The position numbers and the translations under genes were made by a program. A stretch of 64,000 nucleotides of DNA, taken from positions 434,001-498,000 of the forward strand of contig JABYQQ010000010.1 in NCBI GenBank assembly GCA_022605405.1, read 5' to 3'. The stretch is from Earliella scabrosa (taxonomy: Eukaryota > Basidiomycota > Agaricomycetes > Polyporales > Polyporaceae). Below, one piece after another: positions 37,401-47,869 of the stretch (position 1 is the stretch's first letter; each line of letters begins with the position of its first letter). The notes below the pieces were generated by a model. That model was not told the origin of the DNA. It searched no databases and saw nothing but the letters and a program-made list of their open reading frames with translations.

Positions 37401-37956
37401 GGTGTGACCGGGGCCGATGAGAGACACTCGGGCGGTATGGCGCGGACGAGCGGGGTAGACTAACATAGAAGCTGACGGTCGTGTAGGCGCACAAAGTTGT
37501 CTTCCTCCTTTTGCCGCCGAGGAGAGGTTAAGTGCTTCAGACCAGCCGCCGACCGGATGAGTGGGAGATATCACAATAGGCCGGAGATGGGACTGCAATT
37601 GGGAAGTAGCTTGAAGTTTTTTGCTTCAACCTGCTTGCTCGTCCTGAGGGTGTACTACAATGTGTACGTAGACGTAGACGCGGAGATGAAAGTGCATGTG
37701 TATAGTATCAATGTAGGCACTGGCTGGGAAGGTACACTTTCGCTCGACCACGCGAACATAGGATCGACACCCAACTATTATGCATCTACTTCAGTGAGCG
37801 CGTGAGGTTACATTGTTATACGCCAGTTGACTCGTACGTACGCACTGCTCATCGGATCCGGACAGCCACCACAAGTCCAAGTTGAAGTAGTTCAATATTC
37901 AAGTGCTCAGTGACCTGCAAAACCGGAGCAGCGCAAGTCTGCAAAAGTATGGCTGG
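34430..37956. other. 3.5-kb gene-poor interval
   Basis: Only short frames of 60-125 codons are open, in all six phases, with no domain, signal peptide or matching splice pattern. An 11-bp direct repeat (GATAACCTCTG) lies at 35251-35271. The interval has a slightly higher A/T share than the flanking genes. It could hold non-coding RNA, a decayed element, or lineage-specific small genes I cannot identify. Confidence 0.4.
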
Positions 37957-40145
37957 TCACAGATCATCGTCCCAGTCATCATCGGCATCGATATCGCACG
38001 GCACGAACGCAACCGTCGGCCCGTCCTCCCAGAAGTCGTCATCATCGCTGTCCTCCTCCGCCGGCCTCCGCCCCTCCCACTCCTCATCGTACCAGTCTCC
38101 GCCGCGCGCGAAGACGTCCGGGCCCTGTGCAGCGATCACCGGCACCGGCCGCTTCGCCGTCCGCTCCTCGCTCTCCTGTGACGATTCCAGCTCGTCCCTC
38201 TCCTCTTCCTCCTCTTCCTCCTCGTCTTCTTCCGGGGCACGAGCTGGAGGCTCCTCGTGCTTCGCCTTCACCGTCACAGGCTCCTCATCCGAGTCGCTCA
38301 GCTCGCTCAGTCCCCTGCTCGTCTGTCGCTCGATACGCTTGTAGTGCCGGGCCACGCGCCGCCGCACGCCCGCGCTCGCGGGGAACGGCGTCTGCATCGG
38401 GAGCTCAATCTGGTACACCGGGGCCGTCGCGCGTCCGCGCGGGACCTGGGTGTCGGACTCGGCGCCGGTGCTCGCCTCGGAGCTGGGGTTCGCGTCCATG
38501 TCCGGGTCGAAGTCGACGTCCGACCATGCCTCTGCATCCCCGTCAAAGTCGGAGGAAGGGAACAGGATGGGGAGCGTGCTGGGGCTCGACGGTGCGAGCG
38601 AGACGGAGGAGGATGAGGACGACGCGTGTGCGTAGGTGTAGGCGTACGGATGTGAAGACTGGGAGGCCCGGGAGCGTGGATGGGACGGTGAGCCTCTTGG
38701 GGGTGACCTGCCTAGGATGAGCGATTTCGGACGTGAGGAGGCGGGGGCCGGGGTTTGTGGTTCGTTGTACCGGCGCATGGCGCACTCGCGAGCTGCTTCG
38801 CGTGTGAGGAAGCGTTGGAATGCGTCGTCGTCGTTCCATCGCTGTAGCTGGTCCTCGCTGGCCTCCTCGCCGTCGTCCAAGTCGTCAACCTCGTGGAACT
38901 CATCCTCCAGCGGCGCGAAAATGGGCCTCTTCGCCCTCACATCGTCCCGATGGCCTGAGCTAGACGCGCTGCTCTCGGAAGCGGACTTCTTCTCCTTGTC
39001 GCTATCGGAATCTGACTCTGAAGTTGATAGGATGGATTCCTTGCCTTTGCCCGCTTTGCGCCTGCGTGAAGCCGCCACGCTGGCCTTCATGCACTTCTCG
39101 ATCTCCGCCTCTGAGGGCATCGGTCCTGACACGACGTTGGCGATGCGAACAGCGCCATCGGTGCCGCCGCAAGCAGAGAAGACATACGGCGTGTTCCCAC
39201 TCCCCTTACGTGGATGTACTCGTACCGTGTTCACTGTTATGTGGATGGCCAAGGAAGGAGTATGATGCTAGCCATGGGTATGTTGCCGTGAGAACGATGT
39301 ATGCACACCGTAGGGAATGCACTCACGTAGATGATGCCCTTGGTCACGTCAGGACCATCCGACCATATATTGCCCAAGACGAGATCGTCCTCCCCCTCCC
39401 AGTCCCATTCCTCCTCTTCTCCGTCTGATCCCAGGGACGGATTGGTAGGATTTCCAAAGACGTCCTCCTCCTCGTCATCCTCCCGTCCGCCAGGGAAGAG
39501 CTTTCGTTCATGGGCACTTGACAGTCTCGCATACAGCTTGCCCGATCCAGGCTTGATGACTCCCGGACGGTATGTATGCGCATACACCGAGACATCATGG
39601 AGTACCTCGAATAGATGCCCTTCGTCCTTCTTCGGGGACTCACCAAAGATCTCCGAAGCGGGCTTTGCTCTGCGCGGCGGTGGCGGTGGTTGGCGTGGGT
39701 ATAGGCTGGGGCTGAAGACGCGGCGGCGTCGTCGTACACGCAGATGTGCGTCCGAAGCGAAGAGGAAGAGGATAGTCTCGTGGAGAAGGCGGAAGGAGTA
39801 GCTGAGGGGGACCTGGACGATGCGATAGGGCGCGTCGAGCGCGATGCGCCGTGATCGTGCGCGGTTCTCGATCTGAGAGACGAGTTGCATGCGAAGGACG
39901 ATGTGTCTGGCGAACCCAGACGGGCGAGGGAGTGCGAGAGCCCGCAGAGAGCGATTGAGGCCAAACGGATTGGAGGGTGAATCATGGGGCACGGACGCTG
40001 CCCATCGCGAGCGGCGAGGAAGAGGGAGAGCGGACACGAAGCTGGGCGGGTCGATGGCAGGACGGGTCTGTGTCTGGCGTTTGGAGGGCGGCATTGGGGG
40101 AGACGAGGATGCAGGCGTGTCGAAGATGTCCCTCGGTCTCTTCAT
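37957..40145 (-). CDS. Unrecognised acidic, low-complexity protein (about 709 aa, two exons)
   Basis: I do not recognise this gene with confidence. Exon 1 (39327-40145) starts MKRPRDIFDTPASSSPPMPP. A basic N-terminal third leads to a globular segment of about residues 95-225: PYRIVQVPLSYSFRLLHETI, then HLFEVLHDVSVYAHTYRPG, then an acidic loop and EWDWEGEDDLVLGNIWSDGP. The intron opens GTGAGT at 39326 and ends GGCTAG at 39268. Exon 2 continues HITVNTVRVHPRKGSGNTPY and VFSACGGTDGAVRIANVV. The rest is Ser- and Asp/Glu-rich, with REAARECAMRRY and a final stretch ending DDDWDDDL. The globular part is faintly like the plasmid pRiA4b ORF-3-like fold, but I would not rely on it. Acidic Ser-rich runs and basic patches suggest a nuclear protein. 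The codon bias and clean intron support a real gene. Confidence 0.7.
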
Positions 40146-40511
40146 GATGATGTACTGTCCGGGCTCCTATTGTGCGAGCGGTATGGAAGGACTCTGCGTG
40201 CCCGGCGCCTCATCCCCACGCGCTCGCGTAAACATCAACGCCCACAGCTCACGTGATCGCGTTCAGTGGAACGTCAATGAGCAACAAGCTCCAGCTGCAA
40301 CAAGAAAAGGCCAACGTACGGAGATCATTGATCACATAGGACATCGAGAATCGCGCGCGCAGATGCAAGTTATCCCGCGGCCGGAAGGAGGCAAATCAAA
40401 CTAGGACGCTAGTTTCGGTGTATGGTGATAGAGACGCGAAGATGGGGCACTGTCTGTAGTCTATGATACAAATGGGGGCATACAATACTATAGTACACGA
40501 CGGCCTGCCCA
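40146..40511. other. Intergenic: promoter of the acidic protein gene
   Basis: This contains a CACGTG palindrome (40250-40255), about 105 bases upstream of the ATG at 40145. Binding by a bHLH factor is possible but unproven. No coding signal. Confidence 0.45.
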
Positions 40512-41882
40512 TTAAACCTCTCCCGCAGCGTCCGCAAAAACATCAGTCAGGATCCCCGCAAGGCGGACCCCAGCGGTGGCAAGCAAGCGTTCCACCACCC
40601 ATTCCTTCGCAATCTTCCCCGCGTACTCAGGCGTGTCAAGCTCGACAAGCTCGGGGTGCCTAGGCCGACCCGACGCAATACCGACTTCACTAAGTGAGTC
40701 GTCAGTCTCTGACTCCGCCTCCAAATCGGAAGGGTGCGATCCCGGGGTGTCCAGCTCATGCGGCCACACCGGCAGCTGACAGTTCAGCTCGTGAATCGGC
40801 TTCGACCACGCAAAAGGACACAGGACGTCGTCGTCCCAACCTTCTTCGGCGCCGGGTCGAGTGGTCAGTCCCAGTGCCGCTGGGACGTCCAAGGCAAACA
40901 ACGCCTGTACACGGTCCACGAGCCCGAGGTCGGTCGTCCGGGTGGACTTCGACTTTGGAGTCGGGCAATCCAGCCAAGACCGGCTCTCCTCGTCGAACCG
41001 TCCGCCGACAGAGAGACCTTCGTGCATGATGCGGCGGATGTAAGGGTCGTAGATCGCGCCGCGCAAGTGCGGTTCGACGAAAACGCCCGCAGACCCGGTG
41101 AGCGGGCGCGAATAGTTGCGGGGCGTCTGACGGATGGACTGTGCGATGAGGAGTCCGTCCCACACGCTGTGCAGATCTGCGAAGGACATAAGTCAGCATA
41201 TGCTCAGGCTCAACTCCTGTGTTCAACAGGCAACTCCGCGCGGCGTCTGACACAACGGCCGAAGGCGCATAGAACGTAGAGCTCGCGCAAGACAGGATAT
41301 GAACGACTCACTAGAGACCCTGCCATTCCACGCAACCCTCGCTCCATTCCCGCCCTTCTCGCGCCCGCTCATATGTAGCGGCTGGTGCATGTCGCCCACC
41401 CAATGCACCAGGAACTTGAGCGCCTCCTCCGCGGCATTCACACTGCGCTCGCCCTTGACGAACTCCCGCAGCACAGTAGTGACGTTCCCTATCGCCGCGA
41501 GGACGTTCCCGGTCGGGCGGCCCTGCCAACCATGCGCGCCGGGAAACGCACACCCGTCGGGCGGCGCGTCGTCCACGGCATTGATGTAGTGTAGCGGGGC
41601 GGTGTAGCGGTATTGGGGCTTCATCCGGATCGTGTCCGCCCAGGCCGCAATGGGCGCAATGAAGCATGGCGGGTAGGCGTCAACCGATGAGATGGGTGCG
41701 GGAGATGAGAGGTTGAGCGAGGGCTGGAGGATGTCGCAGACAAGTGAGAGAACGGGCTTGGGGAGGTGGATCTGGGCGATTGTCGCTACTATCTCGTGTC
41801 CCGCAGCGCCCCATGCATGAGCGACGGGGACGCTCGCGAGCGTGGCAGCAAGTGTCAGTGTGTATAGGACGGCGGTGCGCAT
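40512..41882 (-). CDS. Secreted S1/P1-type nuclease
   Basis: Zinc-dependent extracellular endonuclease of the S1/P1 family, which degrades single-stranded DNA and RNA and can remove 3' phosphates. Start MRTAVLYTLTLAATLASVPV, a signal peptide; the mature protein begins WGAAGHEIVATIA, whose Trp and His are zinc ligands. Further ligands are in SVDAYPP-WADTIR (Asp), PLHYIN (His), HWVGDMHQPLHM (His, Asp, His), and NLHSVWDGLLI (His, Asp). Two exons: exon 1 ends GRVS at 41312, an intron of about 120 nt opens GTGAGT and ends CTTCGCAG, and exon 2 resumes NLHSVWD. The C-terminal region has an insert rich in Glu/Asp/Ser (LEAESETDDSLSEVG) not typical of the short A. oryzae form. It ends VFADAAGEV at 40512. 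Likely a nutritional (phosphate/nitrogen) enzyme. Confidence 0.92.
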
Positions 41883-42405
41883 GTTGAAGACGGTAGGTTG
41901 ACTGGTGGAACAAGGCGCGGAGGCCGATATATATTCGCAGTCCACCTGCTCGCACAAGGAGGGGGAGTCTGGACAACCAAGGAAGCTCGATCCGAGTGTC
42001 GTCTCAAAGAAGGCGCACTTCACAAAAGCACAGTCAAAGGAGTCGCGAGGGAGAACAACGAACACGGAAGAGAAGCGGAGATGGAGGCGGGGGTGGAGGA
42101 CGTCTCCAACCCAGAGAGACCGCCTTTTGTCTCGATTGGACGCGCGCGATGCTTAGGCTTCAGCGTTCAATTTCGTTTCGGAGTTATTTTCGTGCATGTA
42201 AGTTTGAGTGAAGGAAGCGCTGACGCTTGCAAGCTGCGCGAGGCTGGAAGCTTGAACTTGTTCACACTCGACGACAGGTAGGACGCGCCAGCCTGAGGAT
42301 CGTGAGCCCAGCTCAAAGATGGGTGATTAGGCAAGGGTGTGTCAAGTATGTATGCTGATGTTACAGAGTTGTAGTGTCAACTTGAAGTCATCATACGCGG
42401 GCATC
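41883..42405. other. Promoter of the S1/P1 gene and 3' region of the GST gene
   Basis: No gene is seen. A TATA-like ATATATAT run lies about 45 bases upstream of the nuclease ATG. Confidence 0.45.
41927..41934 (-). promoter_or_regulatory. TATA-like element of the S1/P1 nuclease gene
   Basis: The minus strand reads AATATATATC about 45 bases before the start codon. It is the clearest TATA-like element in the window. Confidence 0.45.
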
Positions 42406-43394
42406 CTACTCCGACTGCTCCTTCAAGAGCCTCTCACGCGAATCTCCATAGCGGGTGGTATACGCGGCCGTAAGATACGCCTGCATGCACAAACCTAGCA
42501 TTAGCGCGACGCCCCCAACAGCGAGGAAGGCAAGAAACACACCGCATCGAACGTTGCCTTGAAGCTCTCGCGCGCAAGCACGTCCTCCGCGTACTTGCCA
42601 AAGCGCGCAAACTTGCCCGTCGTGATCGTCTCCCAGACCTTCTTGCCCTCGCCCACGGGGAACGCGCCAAATTCGCCCAGCAGCGCGAGCCGGCTGCGCG
42701 CCAGGATCGGCGTGAGCGCGATGTCCGCCATCGAGTACTCGCCCACGGCGAACCCGCCGTCGGCGGGAAGGAGTGACTGGAGGTACTCGACCGCCTTGTA
42801 CACGTCCTCGACGGGCGCGTTGCGCACTTGGTATCCGAACCATGCGGGGAAGAACTTGCTCGAGATGCCCTCGATGAAGAAGCGGGCCTGTGCGCGCTTC
42901 ACGGGGTCCTTGGGGATGATGCCGGAGTCGGGGAAGAGGTCGCCGATGAACTCAAGGACGACGAGGGACTCTGCGAGCTTCACGGAGTCGGGAGACGGCT
43001 GGTCTGGAGGCACGTCGGGGCCGCCATATGTGAGTGAGGGCACCTGTCACACGAACACAAAGGATCTAATGTGAGTGGGCGGGGTCCTTAGGGTTCTTGG
43101 GCGGGAGAGGTCACCTTGGTCGAGGGGTGAACCTTGGGGTACCACTCGGGCTTGTTCTGGAGATCAATCTCGAACCTTTTGAAGGGCGCCTTGGCCTCTG
43201 CAATGGCCATTTCCGCCTAAACAACACATGAGCTGCGTTCAAGCGGACAATTCACGCAGGACCTACCCTGTGGGCGAAGGGGCAGATCTACAGCATGTTC
43301 AAGAAAGGTAGTTAGCAGTCACGAACTATGCGCATTAAGAGACTCGCATTCGGTCACCTACCTTCGCGGTATAGAGTGTGATTCTCTCGGGCAT
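42406..43394 (-). CDS. Glutathione transferase, omega-like (cysteine type)
   Basis: Cytosolic glutathione-dependent enzyme of the fungal omega-like group, whose active-site cysteine favours thiol-transfer and deglutathionylation. Exon 1 encodes MPERITLYTAK. A 21-nt exon (43267-43287) encodes ICPFAHR, which holds the catalytic cysteine. Exon 3 continues AEMAIAEAKAPFKRFEIDL, then QNKPEWYPKVHPSTKVPSL. The C-terminal helical domain follows: LAESLVVLEFIGDLFPDSG, KRAQARFFIEGISSKFFPAW and FAVGEYSMADIALTPILARS. The last exon is AYLTAAYTTRYGDSRERLL, ending KEQSE at 42406. The thioredoxin-like fold and the VPSL cis-proline motif are present. About 250 residues. Confidence 0.9.
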
Positions 43395-43493
43395 TGCTGT
43401 GAGATAGGTTGCTGGAAGAACAGATGGAGGTTGCTGAAGGATGGCTAGAAGCTGAGGATGGGTATGGATGTCCAACACTGTTCGATTTGGGCC

Positions 43494-43500
43494 CTTATAA
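43494..43500 (-). promoter_or_regulatory. TATA-like element of the GST gene
   Basis: The minus strand reads TTATAAG about 100 bases before the ATG at 43394. Confidence 0.35.
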
Positions 43501-43574
43501 GAAGAAGTGGCATGTGGGATGTCTTCATTGCGTTGGGATATGGCTGAATGAGCTGGCTAGAGGAGTTCCTATCA

Positions 43575-43757
43575 TTACTTGACAAACTGCTGACTGATCC
43601 GCCCTTGGTCGGGCTCGCTGCCGATTGAGGCCTGAGGCATCGGCCTCGCCGCCTCCGCCCGTCCAGACAAGTACACCGACACCGACGAGTCTGAGTAAGT
43701 CGTTGCAGAGGAAAACTTGTCCTCGTGCTTCACAAAATTCGTGGCGGGGTCGGGCAT
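43575..43757 (-). CDS. Small hypothetical protein (60 aa), weak candidate
   Basis: The frame encodes MPDPATNFVKHEDKFSSATT, then a Ser-rich middle and an end ISQQFVK. Third positions are G/C-rich, as in nearby genes. No domain is recognised. It could be a real small protein, the last exon of an unseen gene, or chance. A longer overlapping minus-strand frame (43525-43842) looks less like coding sequence. Confidence 0.25.
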   Translation of the reverse strand: MPDPATNFVKHEDKFSSATTYSDSSVSVYLSGRAEAARPMPQASIGSEPDQGRISQQFVK

Positions 43758-44271
43758 AGCTCTCGGAGTCGATCGAGGTACCGGTGCATGTGCGCGGATT
43801 ACTCATGTAGCAGTCGGGAATGCAGCTTGGATGAGTGGACATCGACTTAGGCGGAAAGTGCTCAGAGGTAGAGGTCAGTGCGAAACAAATTGAAGAAGAA
43901 TAACAGCGTCTGCCGGGGTGCGAACCAAAGAGACAACGGAATGGAGTCCATACCGAGGAGAGAAGGCGCCCATGGCCTCGAACACTACGCTCGAGCGTTC
44001 AGCCGACTTCGTCTCCATGGGCATTCGGTCCTTTCTCGTTATTATTTGCGTCGAATATCTGATGTTTCGCATTACATGCGATGACACACACCATCGACTG
44101 CTCATGTCTGCGCCACACCTGCACCGTGACCGCTCACGAAGCCAGAATGAGAGTGTTCAACTGTGCAGATTCTGCTAGTGAATACGGCAAGTAGGACCAC
44201 TTCTATTTCGCGCACGACATTTCCTTTCCCGAAGCTGATGCTCAGGAGGCACGGTCTCTCAGGTCCTAGGA

Positions 44272-45864
44272 TCAAGTCAGCCAAACGCCGGCTTCAATGA
44301 GGCGGACACTCACATCGTGTTTACGGAGGGCCGCATATACATCCTCGTTCATAGCCTTGAGTTCCGTCATCATGCGTAGGTTGCTCCCGCATGGCCCGCA
44401 CCATACGCTTTTCTCCAGCGACACTGTCAAGAGGTCGACCAGCTTCTTGTCGATACGATAGATGGTATGGTCGTCATACTCTCGCAGACTCTTGGCGGTC
44501 TGCTCCACAATGTCGTTAAGCCATGGCAGCCCTGCCGTAGTCTCATCATTCTCGCGAGGTCGTGGGACTGTAGACTTGGACACTGGGGGAACGGTAGATG
44601 GCGTCGCACTGCGAATTTTGCTCCTGGTCAATTTCGCGGTTGCCACATTGAGTTGTCGACGATTGATGAGCAGACGATGATAGATGTTGCCAGCGGTGGA
44701 TTCCATGGCAGGGACGTAACCGTGGGCCAGGAGGTCTCCGTGCAGATGCGGCACCGCGGCTTTTGCCAAATTGGCGAAGCCCAGCTTCGAGGCTAAGAGG
44801 TAGCAAGTGAGGGGATGTTCCTCGAGTTCTGACGAGAACCCGGAATATCTCAGGTCATCCATCGCCCTCTGAATCTTGTATTTTCGTGCGCAGACCATCA
44901 ACCGCAGTTTGGAATCCAGGCATAGATCCCGTGAATAGGCTCGTCGCTCGTCGCACGAGTAGCACAGCTCCAACAGGGAGCCAAGTATAGGAGCGGGCTC
45001 GGCCAGGTGCAGCACCGGAAGGTCGAGGTTAGGAGACGGGTCTGACGGGAGTTGGGAGATACGCTCGCCGAGCACTGGCGACACAAGAGATAGGATGACT
45101 CGATGGGCCATGAAATCCTGTCCGTCCCAGGAGCGACAGATGATGTCGGGATATGGAAGGGGATGGAAATCGAGGGCCTCCTGATTCCGCTTCTTTCTCC
45201 AGAGTCGTGGGCTCGACTTCGACTTCTCCGCTTGACTCGGGATGACCTTCGTAGACATCGGAGTATGCTCCCAGAATCGGAACGAGTCCTCCACGTCTCC
45301 GTGCAACGCATGAAATACGGCCAGCTGATACACGCCTACGGCTGTGATCAACTCGAGTTCTTCAGGGGCGTCTGGAGGCAGGTCCTTCCCAAGAAGAGAT
45401 GTGGCAGCCGCTTTCGTCTCCTCTTCGAGTCGAAGCAAGTAGGCGATTGCCCACACGCGGAATGGCTGGCTGGGGATGTGAGAGGAGAGTGCTTCTCTCA
45501 GGAGTGCGACAGCCTCCTCCATCTGATACTTCATAGCTGCAGAGAGGACCTCTCGAATGGGGCCCGGGTCCGTGAATATGGGATCAGCAACGGGATAGGC
45601 GAGGCGTAACAAGGGATCGAGGACATCGCTCGTCTCCTCGACGGGAAGTATGGGTACATCATCGTTCTCCTTCTTCCATTCGGCCTGTGAGAGCTTGTCG
45701 CGGAAGACGGGTGATGACTCCACGAGGATATGAGTGCGCGCATGGAAGTGTTTCCCGTCGGACGTTCGGAGGATTATGTCGCCAGCGGAGTTGTTGAAAG
45801 GAGCACGCGCAACACCAGCCTGAGCAGTACCAGTGATTGAGGTCCAGAACTTGAACCCTGGCAT
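44272..45864 (-). CDS. BTB/POZ-domain protein, single exon (about 530 aa)
   Basis: BTB domains mediate dimerisation or bind cullin-3 as substrate adaptors. The start is the ATG at 45864 (MPGFKFWTSITGTAQ); the frame extends 22 codons upstream but begins with GTG. The first BTB unit reads SAGDIILRTSDGKHFHARTH then LVESSPVFRDKLSQ. Similar signals recur at about residue 245: YPDIICRSWDGQDFMAHRVI then LSLVSPVLGERISQLPSDPS. So the protein seems to carry two BTB-like units in tandem, each followed by a helical region (RVWAIAYLLRLEEETKAAAT; LTCYLLASKLGFANLAKAAV). The C-terminus ends EAGVWLT at 44272. Tandem BTB proteins without other domains are expanded in Agaricomycetes. The partner is unknown. Confidence 0.85.
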   Translation of the reverse strand: MPGFKFWTSITGTAQAGVARAPFNNSAGDIILRTSDGKHFHARTHILVESSPVFRDKLSQAEWKKENDDVPILPVEETSDVLDPLLRLAYPVADPIFTDPGPIREVLSAAMKYQMEEAVALLREALSSHIPSQPFRVWAIAYLLRLEEETKAAATSLLGKDLPPDAPEELELITAVGVYQLAVFHALHGDVEDSFRFWEHTPMSTKVIPSQAEKSKSSPRLWRKKRNQEALDFHPLPYPDIICRSWDGQDFMAHRVILSLVSPVLGERISQLPSDPSPNLDLPVLHLAEPAPILGSLLELCYSCDERRAYSRDLCLDSKLRLMVCARKYKIQRAMDDLRYSGFSSELEEHPLTCYLLASKLGFANLAKAAVPHLHGDLLAHGYVPAMESTAGNIYHRLLINRRQLNVATAKLTRSKIRSATPSTVPPVSKSTVPRPRENDETTAGLPWLNDIVEQTAKSLREYDDHTIYRIDKKLVDLLTVSLEKSVWCGPCGSNLRMMTELKAMNEDVYAALRKHDVSVRLIEAGVWLT

Positions 45865-46162
45865 TGTTTGATATATATGCTGTCTGCGCGCAATGAGATG
45901 AGTTGAGTTTGCGCGTATAGAGCTACCCACAATGAGTCGAACTCACGCTTAGGCAAGATGATTCAGTGTAGGACTGCTTGTCGATTGGCTGGTAGCTGCG
46001 GTAGTTCGAGAACGGAATGTAAGTAGAGGAGGAGCCTGAGGCGCCCCTATACAATATTCAATATTCATCCTTTGGTTCCGCACGTTCTCACGCGACGACG
46101 AACAGATATGGAAAGTTTTCTTCCATATAGAGAGCTCAGAGGATAACACAAGAAATACATGG

Positions 46163-47869
46163 TCACTTCCGGGCGTTCGGCGCAAGGCACGAGGAAACAA
46201 GGGCCGTGTCAACCCATTTGCCCCCTTGGTTAGTCGGGACCTCTCCAAGGACGTATCCTTGGTAGAAGTTACCCGCAGCCCAGCCTACGTATCCCAAGAA
46301 CACTAAAAGTAACATCGCAACATAAGTGGTCCCATACCACTACAAACAAACAGCACAACGCACCGTCGGAGTTAGCGTTCTGGAACGCAACCTGCTCGCA
46401 CATGAATTGCAAGCACGATGCGACGTTCCCGCCGCCAGTCTCGGTGTTGAATGCCTGACGGCCGTTGCAGCGCAGCCACTCAGCGAGCGGTGCCCAGGCG
46501 TTGTCGATGTTGTTCGTCACACATTCCTCATGGGTGCCCCTATATATAATGTTAGCATCTCGGCTGCTCGTTGGTGTCTCGGATGGGTACGCACGAGTTG
46601 TCAGCGTCGAGGTACTTGTGGACGTCGAACACGAGACCGGTGATGCTACCGTCGGGGTTCTTGACCTTGTTAAGTGCGTCGGCAGAGCCGTTCGAGATGA
46701 AGGTCTCGGCCGAAGTCCAGTTGTTGCCGGGAAGGAGAATGAGCTGCGAAGTTGCGCTGAGGACAAGCGGGTTGTCAACATAGGGTGCGCATAAAAAAGG
46801 AGAGCCATACCCCGCTTTGCGGATGGCAGTGACCGCTGCTTGCACGCTTTCAGCCCAGAGGTTGATGTCAGGAACATCGTGGGGCTCGTTCATACTGGAA
46901 AGACGAGTTAGCCTCCAGCTGGACGTTCCCTATAGGAATAGGGATACTTACACTCCAAAGATCACTCGGTCGTTGTCCTTGTACCGGGATGCAATGCTGG
47001 ACCAAATGGCCGCGAACTGGTCGTTGCTCGGGCCACCCTGACCAATGATCTGCGAGGTACGGTTCAGTCGAGCTGGCTTCTGGGAAGGTTCGGAAGGGCC
47101 TACCTTGCCACCGAAGCGCGCATAGTTGTGGAGGTCGATGATGCACGACGCGCCAGTGTTCAAGCACGCCTTGACCAGCGCATCATACTTGACGAAGTTA
47201 TCCTCGTTGATCTCGCCGCTCGCCACCTCGTTGGTGAGGAACTGCCAGCCGACAGGCAGGCGGAAGACGTTGAAGCCATCGTCCTTGACGAAGTGCTGCA
47301 TCTGACCCTCGCCGTCGTTGCCGTAGAACTGCGTCAAGGGCGGCCACGCGCCACTCGCACTGCACGTCCCGTCGATCGAGCATCCGAAGTCGAACCCAGC
47401 GATGTTGACACCGGTGAAGCGGAGCTTGCCCGCGCTGGCCGCTGGGACGGAGCAACTGGAAGAAGGCCGGGGAGCAGAGCTGGTTGACGAAGGCGACGCC
47501 GGCGTCGTTGCAGCGCCGGGAACACACTGCGAGTACGCTGTAGTCGCACGAATGAGTGACGGGCGAGAGGCTACATTGAACACTGCAAGCGCACCATCAT
47601 TGAGGACCGTGCAGGCGGAGCCCGTCACGCAGCTTGTAGGTCCGGCCCAACCCTGGTAAGCTCCATCAGTATGGCGGATTGATATAGCAGGGTGTCCTGC
47701 AAGCTCACTGAGCCACCACCTATCAAACATCGCAGTGTCCTCGTTAGTGCGTCGTGCATGCAAGCAACGGTGTGTAGTACATACATTGACCCCAGACTGG
47801 AGCTTGTGTTTGAGCGCGCACAGAGAGTGCGAAGGCAGCACCGACGAGTAGACCGGCGAATGAGTGCAT
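46163..47869 (-). CDS. GH5 endo-beta-1,4-glucanase with N-terminal CBM1
   Basis: Secreted cellulase. MHSFAGLLVGAAFALSVRAQ is the signal peptide. The CBM1 cellulose-binding module follows, reading PVWGQCGG, then GWAGPTSCVTGSACTVLND and YSQCVPG, with its conserved cysteines. CBM1 coding is split by introns: exon 1 ends at 47785, an 11-nt exon (47709-47719) supplies the CGGS residues, and GWAG starts the next exon. A Thr/Ser/Pro linker leads to the (beta/alpha)8 catalytic domain: RFTGVNIAGFDFGCSIDGTC, FNVFRLPVGWQFLTNEV and CIIDLHNYARFGG. The acid/base glutamate is in VMNEPHD and the nucleophile in FNTETGGGN. The end is SSCLAPNARK at 46163. Domain order and motifs match GH5 subfamily 5 (Cel5A-like). 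CBM1-bearing cellulases suggest crystalline-cellulose attack, usual in white-rot fungi. Confidence 0.93.

Larger units (their letters stand above)
43395..44271. other. Intergenic: promoter of the GST gene and 3' region of the BTB gene
   Basis: A TATAAG element lies about 100 bases upstream of the GST ATG. A 60-codon minus-strand frame at 43575-43757 is listed as a weak candidate gene. Confidence 0.4.

Noticed and set aside
31045..37956. Autonomous transposon
   Set aside because: No reverse transcriptase, integrase or transposase motif was seen in any frame; only the small foldback element is supported.
45865..45930. 22-codon N-terminal extension of the BTB protein
   Set aside because: The extension begins at a GTG; the first ATG is at 45864.
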